DNA of 64,000 nucleotides, taken from Helicobacteraceae bacterium. GTDB taxonomy: Bacteria; Campylobacterota; Campylobacteria; Campylobacterales; Sulfurimonadaceae. The stretch's first letter is position 1, and each line of letters begins with the position of its first letter. A program made the position numbers and the translations under genes. The notes beneath the pieces are model-generated. The model saw only the letters and a program-made list of their open reading frames with translations. It searched no databases and was not told where the DNA came from. Of this stretch, positions 56,968 to 64,000 are shown piece after piece. The stretch is from contig JALVUF010000062.1 in the NCBI GenBank assembly GCA_027023805.1, forward strand, positions 1 to 64,000, given 5' to 3'.

Positions 56968-57447
56968 TCAGCTTAATACCTCTTTGTATCTGGCAAATTT
57001 TTCTTCAAATGTCATGCTTGCATGTGCAGCAGAAGTGGAGGGTAGTAAAATCTTTTGTATGTTTAAATCTTTGTATTTTTTGTTAAAAATTTGCTCCGCT
57101 TTTTTGCCTGTAAATAAAATAGTTTGAATGTTTGGGTATTTGCTTAAAAGCTTCTCAAAATCATTAACCTCGATATCTTTCAAATTTGCATCACTGGAGT
57201 TATTTGCCTCACGGTGCAGACTTGCAGCACTGTCAAAAAGAGCGATGTGATACTTTTTACACAGTGCAATCTTATCTTCTTTGGTTTGTATATCTTCGTT
57301 AAATATTTGACTTAAAATAGTCCAAAACTGATTGCGCGGATGAGCATAATAAAATCCTTCTTCTAAAGACTTGATACTAGGAAATGAACCAAGAATAAGT
57401 ATTTTTGAATCAAAAAATATAACGGGCTCGATAGTATGAAGTTCCAT
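56968..57447 (-). CDS. DNA-deoxyinosine / uracil glycosylase family protein
   Basis: A 159-residue member of the uracil-DNA glycosylase superfamily, subtype related to hypoxanthine-DNA glycosylase (family 6). Seen: ILILGSFPSIKSLEEGFYYAHPRNQFW near the N-terminus (residues 16-42) and the C-terminal LLPSTSAAHASM. Such enzymes remove deaminated adenine from DNA. It lies eight bases after katG on the same strand, so it may be expressed with the peroxide genes. Exact base preference is not decidable from sequence. Confidence 0.85.
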   Translation of the reverse strand: MELHTIEPVIFFDSKILILGSFPSIKSLEEGFYYAHPRNQFWTILSQIFNEDIQTKEDKIALCKKYHIALFDSAASLHREANNSSDANLKDIEVNDFEKLLSKYPNIQTILFTGKKAEQIFNKKYKDLNIQKILLPSTSAAHASMTFEEKFARYKEVLS

Positions 57448-57455
57448 GAAACATA

Positions 57456-60154
<2,699 letters not shown>

Positions 60155-60310
60155 AATATAATCCTTGTCTTTAATATAAAGGAAAAAATTTATCCTTTGA
60201 AAAAGTATATCTTTATTTATCTTAAAGGAAAATTATTATTATTTAAATAATGAGTATCTCTAAAATGTGTGATGATTTGATTTTGTAAGCTTTAAAAGGA
60301 AGAGTTGTTT

Positions 60311-60684
60311 TGGTGGAGCTGTGGAGAATCGAACTCCAGTCCAAAACTTGGATACTTATGACATCTACATGCTTAGAGAGATTGTTTAGTTTAACTTTGC
60401 TTCATACAATCTGCAAAACTACACAAAGCGAGTCCTATGAATTCATCTTGCGCTAAGACTCACGCAAGATATATCTAAAAAAGGGTTATACTTCAAATCT
60501 TGCTTATTTAGAATCGGCAAGTGAAGCAGCCCGCCTCTTACGAGGGGTTAAAACTTAAGCTACTGCTAAAGCTGGGCGGTAATTTGTATTGTTTGCGTTT
60601 AAGCAAGTTGAGCCGCGTAACGGAAGTGCTCAGTCCGGCATGCAATCATAAGCTACCAAATCCTGTCGAAACCAGGTCAGCCCC
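60311..60684 (-). ncRNA. ssrA: tmRNA
   Basis: Transfer-messenger RNA for rescue of stalled ribosomes, 374 nt. The 5' end GGGGCTGACCTGGTTTCGAC and the 3' tRNA-like end with GGAGTTCGATTCTCC ... GCTCCACCA form the Ala-type acceptor domain, with CCA encoded. The tag reading frame starts at GCA and encodes ANNTNYRPALAVA before TAA, close to tags of Sulfurimonas-type bacteria. Coordinates come from reading the ends; base pairing of the pseudoknots was not modelled. Confidence 0.96.
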
Positions 60685-60694
60685 ATAGAGTGAA

Positions 60695-60700
60695 ATAATA
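60695..60700 (-). promoter_or_regulatory. ssrA -10 box TATTAT
   Basis: On the minus strand TATTAT is followed by ten bases and then the GGGG 5' end of tmRNA, a proper distance for a -10 element. Confidence 0.55.
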
Positions 60701-61264
60701 CCATATTTTTTGTTTCTTATACCAATCCCCATTAAAAAGATGATTTTCACTGTTCAAGAATTCAGTCATACCCACAAAGATTTTGAGTTTTATCAGTGTC
60801 ACTCATCCACTTCACAACTTCCTCTTCAATAATATCTTTTTGAATATCAATGTTTTGAAAAAGATGTAAAAAACGGAAGGCAAAAAGTGAAAGGGGTGGA
60901 AGAATGTTTATGAAATTTACAGTTGAGCGCTTTAGTCGTTATCCGATATGTTACTTTATCAAACTCTCTAAAAGTATTATAGCTTTTTAGATATGAGTCG
61001 TTATGTAAGCTAATGAGAAAAAATCTACTTTAAGAAATAATTGTTGATGATCAAAAATTAGATAGTGAGACACAGTAACATTTTTTGTCGTTAATATTTC
61101 TCATATAATAGCAATTAAACTATCATAATCTAGAGAATTAAATACAAAGAGCATATCGGACAAACCCTAAATCAGCTTTTTTCTTAAACGAAAATATTAG
61201 TTGAACTCCCTTAAAGTGGTATAAATAAAGACCATGAAGAGAAATACGGACTGCTGTGTGTTAT
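60701..61264. other. Intergenic stretch without an intact gene
   Basis: About 560 bp between the tmRNA promoter and a small ORF. Minus-strand frames show coding-like fragments without a start codon, for example one ending IQKDIIEEEVVKWMSDTDK... at TGA 60762-60764 (open for 58 codons back to a stop at 60239+1000, i.e. 60939-60941), and another open stretch at about 61150-61257 reading KKADLGFVRYALCI. They may be remains of a lost gene, or chance. I recognise no family, RNA or repeat. Confidence 0.35.
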
Positions 61265-61387
61265 CTATTTTGAAGCGATTTTAAAAACTTCAATTATAAT
61301 ATAAAGATTAAATATCACCGCGGCTACTATTAGGGCAATGTTAAATAAATTAAAGAGACTTTTACTAAGTTTGTTGGTTTCTTTCAT
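61265..61387 (-). CDS. Possible 40-residue single-helix membrane peptide
   Basis: A short ORF below the track cut-off. It translates as MKETNKLSKSLFNLFNIALI... with one hydrophobic helix (residues about 11-34) and a charged N-terminus, ending FKIASK. AGGAAAAAGAT stands directly before the ATG, a good ribosome binding site, and TAAAAT upstream could be a -10. It is isolated between ssrA and trpG. It could be a small membrane protein or a toxin-like peptide; there is no other support for a function. Confidence 0.4.
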   Translation of the reverse strand: MKETNKLSKSLFNLFNIALIVAAVIFNLYIIIEVFKIASK

Positions 61388-61732
61388 ATCTTTTTCCTGA
61401 TTACATAATTACACTGTACGAAATTTTACAAGATTTTAGCTTATGGACTTTTAAATAAAAAATATTAAAGATAGTGTAAATATCTTGGCAAATGATTTTT
61501 TGTAGCTGATGGATAATAAAATTGTTGGATAAGTTTAAACAGTACACTAATATTAAATTTGATATAATTCCCATAAGAGTTTTGTGCTACCCTAATCGTG
61601 CTACCCAAAATAGTATAAAGATGTACAAAAAATACGAAAATGGGCAGCTATAGGGCAGCACAATTGATAATAATTTAGAAGATATATTTAGTTAGTCCCT
61701 TAAAATAGGGCTTTAAAGATGGTGGAAAATAG
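61388..61732. other. Intergenic region upstream of trpG
   Basis: About 345 bp, AT-rich with no ORF of note. It contains the GTGCTACCC / GGGCAGC motif cluster at 61584-61661, listed separately, a TATAAT at 61562-61567, and AGTCCCTTAAAATAGGGCT at about 61695-61715, which may fold as a short hairpin before the trpG ribosome binding site GGTGGA. No trp leader peptide with repeated Trp codons is visible. Confidence 0.5.
61584..61661 (+). repeat. Short repeated motifs GTGCTACCC x2 and GGGCAGC x2
   Basis: GTGCTACCC occurs at 61584-61592 and 61598-61606; GGGCAGC occurs at 61642-61648 and GGGCAGCAC at 61653-61661. GGGCAGCAC is nearly the reverse complement of GTGCTACCC (one mismatch), so the cluster is a set of paired direct and inverted copies. 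Such layouts occur at protein-binding or recombination sites; the role here is unknown. Confidence 0.6.
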
Positions 61733-62302
61733 ATGATATTAATGATAGATAACTATGACAGTTTTACATATAATATTGTTCAGTATTGCCTTGAGTTAGG
61801 CGCCAAGCTGAAAATTATCCGTAACGATGAACGTTCTTTAGATGAGATTATAGCATTGAATCCATCAAAGATTATACTCTCGCCCGGACCTGCTACTCCA
61901 GATGATGCTGGTGTAACATTGGATGTTATAGAGCATTTTAAAGATTTTGTTCCTATATTTGGCATCTGTCTGGGTCATCAAAGTATTGCGCAGGCGTTTG
62001 GTGCAAAAATCATAAGGGCAAAAACTATGATGCATGGTAAAACATCTATTGTTCAGTTACAGCAAAAATCACCAATTTTTTCAAAAATTCCACAACAGTT
62101 TCGTGCCACAAGATACCATTCTTTAGTTGTAGATGATACAACGATAGACAACGAGATTCAAATTTTAGCTAGAAGCATGGATGATGAAGAGATTATGGCT
62201 TTACAAATTAAAAATAAGCCTATTTACGGTGTTCAGTTTCATCCTGAGTCAATTATGAGTGAATTTGGTTATGAGATATTAGATAATTTTTTAAAGCTAT
62301 GA
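61733..62302 (+). CDS. trpG: Anthranilate/aminodeoxychorismate synthase glutaminase
   Basis: Class I glutamine amidotransferase of 189 residues that delivers ammonia to TrpE or PabB. Seen: LMIDNYDSFTYNIVQY at the start, the nucleophile cysteine in GICLGHQSIAQAFG, and YGVQFHPESIMSE with the catalytic His-Glu. No trpE or pabB is adjacent, so it could serve folate (PabA), tryptophan or both. It overlaps the next gene by four bases. Confidence 0.92.
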   Translation: MILMIDNYDSFTYNIVQYCLELGAKLKIIRNDERSLDEIIALNPSKIILSPGPATPDDAGVTLDVIEHFKDFVPIFGICLGHQSIAQAFGAKIIRAKTMMHGKTSIVQLQQKSPIFSKIPQQFRATRYHSLVVDDTTIDNEIQILARSMDDEEIMALQIKNKPIYGVQFHPESIMSEFGYEILDNFLKL

Positions 62303-63483
62303 GACTTTATCTGATTTTATCTATCATTTTAGGGGTAGATATAAGCGCATTGTTGTATGAGACACATGAACTCTCTATAGGATATAGTGAAATAACCTTG
62401 TTACATAGCCATTTTTCAGCCGTACAATGTTTAGTTAATTTGTCACTTCATATTTTTGGAAATAACAATTTTGCCCTGAGAGTGCCTATGATTATGCTTC
62501 ATGTTGGAAGTGTAATTCTGATGTTTATATTTAGTGCGAATTATCTTAAAAAAGAGAGTGACAGATTATGGCTTATAGGTATATTTGTCTTGTTGCCTGG
62601 TGTTATGAGTGCGGCAATAGTAGTAAATAATGCTGGATTTGTTATTTTTGGATTATTATTATATTTAATTCTTTATAATAAAAATATTATTTTTAAGTAT
62701 TTGTTATTGCCTATCTTATTGGTTTGTGGTCAGAGTTTTATGCTATTGTTTTTGGGCTTATTTATCTATGCTATACGAATAAAAGATAAAAAATTTGCAA
62801 TTTTTAATCTTTTATTGTTTGTGTTATCGTTTTACATGTATAGATTTAATGTCAGTGGATTGCCAAAAGGACATTTCTTAGATACTCTTGCAGTTTATTC
62901 AGCAATATTTACACCGTTTGTTTTTATATATGTATTCTATGTGCTTTATAGGCGCTATATTACTTCTAAAACAGATATTGTTTGGTATTTAGCTTCAACA
63001 GCTTTTATTGTATCGCTAATACTTTCATTTAGACAGAAACTTCAACTTGAGATGTTTGCCCCATATCTAATAATAGCTCTACCTCTGGCTGCCGCGACCT
63101 TTTTTTCATCATACAGAGTACGTTTACCGCAATTTAGAAAAAGATACAATATATTATTTATAATCACATTTATTTTTTTATTATTAAACGCACAAGCTGT
63201 TGTTTTTAATAAATATCTTTATCTGTTTCTTAAAAATCCAAAAGAAAATTTTGCATATAATATGCAAATTGCAAATAATCTGGCGATAAAATTAAAAACA
63301 TTAAACATTAATTGCGTAAATGCTAACAACTATAAGATGCAAGCGAGGCTGAAATTCTATAACGTTAACTATTGCTCTAACGCATATCTTACAAAATTTA
63401 GGCAGAAAAATTCACATAAAGTTACCATAAGTTACATATCTAAGCCAGTATATATACGGTATGTTACAAGACTACACAATTAA
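62299..63483 (+). CDS. Polytopic membrane protein, GT39-like
   Basis: A 394-residue protein with about nine to ten membrane helices and a short soluble C-terminal part (about 320-394). The N-terminal loop after helix 1, with EITLLHSHFSAVQCLVNLSLHIFGNNNFALRVPMIMLH, resembles ArnT/PMT-type (GT39) glycosyltransferases, in which the loop carries the catalytic aspartate; here no clear DE motif is present there, so activity is uncertain. It is translationally coupled to trpG (ATGA). The tail is lysine-rich. Confidence 0.6.
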   Translation: MRLYLILSIILGVDISALLYETHELSIGYSEITLLHSHFSAVQCLVNLSLHIFGNNNFALRVPMIMLHVGSVILMFIFSANYLKKESDRLWLIGIFVLLPGVMSAAIVVNNAGFVIFGLLLYLILYNKNIIFKYLLLPILLVCGQSFMLLFLGLFIYAIRIKDKKFAIFNLLLFVLSFYMYRFNVSGLPKGHFLDTLAVYSAIFTPFVFIYVFYVLYRRYITSKTDIVWYLASTAFIVSLILSFRQKLQLEMFAPYLIIALPLAAATFFSSYRVRLPQFRKRYNILFIITFIFLLLNAQAVVFNKYLYLFLKNPKENFAYNMQIANNLAIKLKTLNINCVNANNYKMQARLKFYNVNYCSNAYLTKFRQKNSHKVTISYISKPVYIRYVTRLHN

Positions 63484-63538
63484 CTTCTTTAAAACAAGCC
63501 AAGCACCCTGCTGGTGTAAAGTGTCAGTTGAGATATGA

Positions 63539-63544
63539 TATAAT
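63539..63544 (+). promoter_or_regulatory. aclB -10 box TATAAT
   Basis: TATAAT lies 31 bases before the aclB ATG, with AAGGAG as ribosome binding site at 63565-63570. CACCCTGCTGGTG upstream (about 63513) is a short inverted repeat of unknown use. Confidence 0.65.
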
Positions 63545-63575
63545 TTGAGTTAAATTATTAAATCAAGGAGTTGCA

Positions 63576-64000
63576 ATGGCTCAAAGAGCGATTCGTGAGT
63601 ATGATGGCAAAGCAATTTTTTCTAAACATTGGGAAGAATATTTTAGCGGATTTCATTATGAATTTAAATCTGTTTTGGTAACTAGCGGTGCTAAATTAAA
63701 GGAAAAATCTAAGGAGCATGGTTTTGAGTGGCTTACGCAAGAACCATTAGTAGTTAAGCCGGACATGTTGTTTGGTAAGCGTGGAAAAAATAATTTGGTT
63801 TTATTTAAAATAAACAAACCAGGTGATGTAACTCTAGACGATGCTGCGGCTTGGATTGATGAAAAAAACTCACATGTGACAACGCTTTTATCTGGACAGC
63901 AAGGTCAATTAACTCATTTTATTATTGAGCCATTTACTCCACACACACAGGATCAGGAATATTATATTTCAGCAACTACAGTTGGTGAAGATGATGTGCT
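63576..64000 (+). CDS. aclB: ATP-citrate lyase beta subunit, 5' part
   Basis: The gene runs off the right edge and so is missing from the ORF track. The 141 visible codons begin MAQRAIREYDGKAIFSKHWE and contain PLVVKPDMLFGKRGKNNLVL and HFIIEPFTPHTQDQEYYISAT, matching the ATP-grasp part of ATP-citrate lyase (compare VVKPDQLIKRRGK and LIEPFVPHSQAEEFYV in the animal enzyme). In Campylobacterota it is the aclB subunit, with aclA usually next. It cleaves citrate in the reductive TCA cycle, so the organism is probably an autotroph. Confidence 0.93.
   Translation, partial: MAQRAIREYDGKAIFSKHWEEYFSGFHYEFKSVLVTSGAKLKEKSKEHGFEWLTQEPLVVKPDMLFGKRGKNNLVLFKINKPGDVTLDDAAAWIDEKNSHVTTLLSGQQGQLTHFIIEPFTPHTQDQEYYISATTVGEDDV

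Noticed and set aside
60155-60310. Possible attachment site or duplicate of the tmRNA 3' end downstream of ssrA.
   Set aside because: I found no second copy of the T-arm/acceptor sequence in the gap to the ferritin gene, so there is no sign of an integrated island on that side.
61621-61655. ATG TAC AAA AAA TAC ... as the start of an integrase gene near ssrA.
   Set aside because: The frame stops after ten codons and no tyrosine recombinase motif follows.

Overview
The window looks like a chromosomal segment of an AT-rich Campylobacterota (Epsilonproteobacteria) species, most like Sulfurimonas or a close relative. Signs in the sequence are: the start of an ATP-citrate lyase aclB gene at the right edge (reductive TCA cycle, autotrophy); a tmRNA whose tag reads ANNTNYRPALAVA; a DUF2018 (HP0242-like) gene; a UbiD-type decarboxylase of the kind used in futalosine menaquinone synthesis; a fused ccsBA cytochrome c maturation gene; and promoters with a strong TATAAT -10 and little -35. 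The genus is inference; the phylum is well supported.

Layout. 1-7.3 kb: DUF4395 membrane protein, HDOD protein, a large FIST-PAS-PAS-GGDEF-EAL c-di-GMP protein, polA. 7.4-12.4 kb: ccsBA, dUTPase, proA. 12.4-17.1 kb (minus): tightly packed ctpA-purC-purS-purQ-SH3 membrane protein-plsC. 17.3-19.9 kb: clpB behind a promoter with a likely HspR (HAIR) operator. 19.95-25.0 kb: rpmH-rnpA-yidD-yidC-jag-mnmE-ruvX, where rpmH and rnpA are missing from the supplied ORF track and rnpA has no ATG/GTG/TTG start. 25.1-35.6 kb: a long plus-strand run of DUF2018, a secreted hypothetical, polyprenyl synthase, hemA, proS, fxsA, a DsbC/G-like protein, hemC, ubiD-type, argH and osmC. 35.6-45.6 kb: HIT protein (minus), then pheS-pheT-aroA-[3 x 82 bp perfect tandem repeat]-ispH-rpsA-hypothetical-serA.

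45.6-51.1 kb (minus): a tripartite efflux operon (TolC-like, adaptor, RND) in which the RND pump is encoded by two half-genes. 51.2-56 kb: hypothetical membrane protein, galE, cysQ, and rmlA-rmlC-rmlD without rmlB. 56-60.2 kb (minus): ferritin-like protein, katG, a DNA-deoxyinosine/uracil glycosylase and a decayed ycaO pseudogene. 60.3-61.7 kb: ssrA (tmRNA, minus) and about 1 kb with no intact known gene, holding one possible 40-residue membrane peptide and a cluster of short repeated motifs. 61.7-64 kb: trpG/pabA, a membrane protein resembling GT39 glycosyltransferases, and the 5' part of aclB.

Most of the window is ordinary housekeeping. I did not see a CRISPR array, a prophage, an intact insertion sequence, a known defence system or a tRNA gene. 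The most unusual items are the 82-bp triplication between aroA and ispH (each unit is a 22-codon ORF plus a Shine-Dalgarno sequence), the bisected RND pump, the rnpA start, the HAIR-like operator at clpB and the multiply damaged ycaO.
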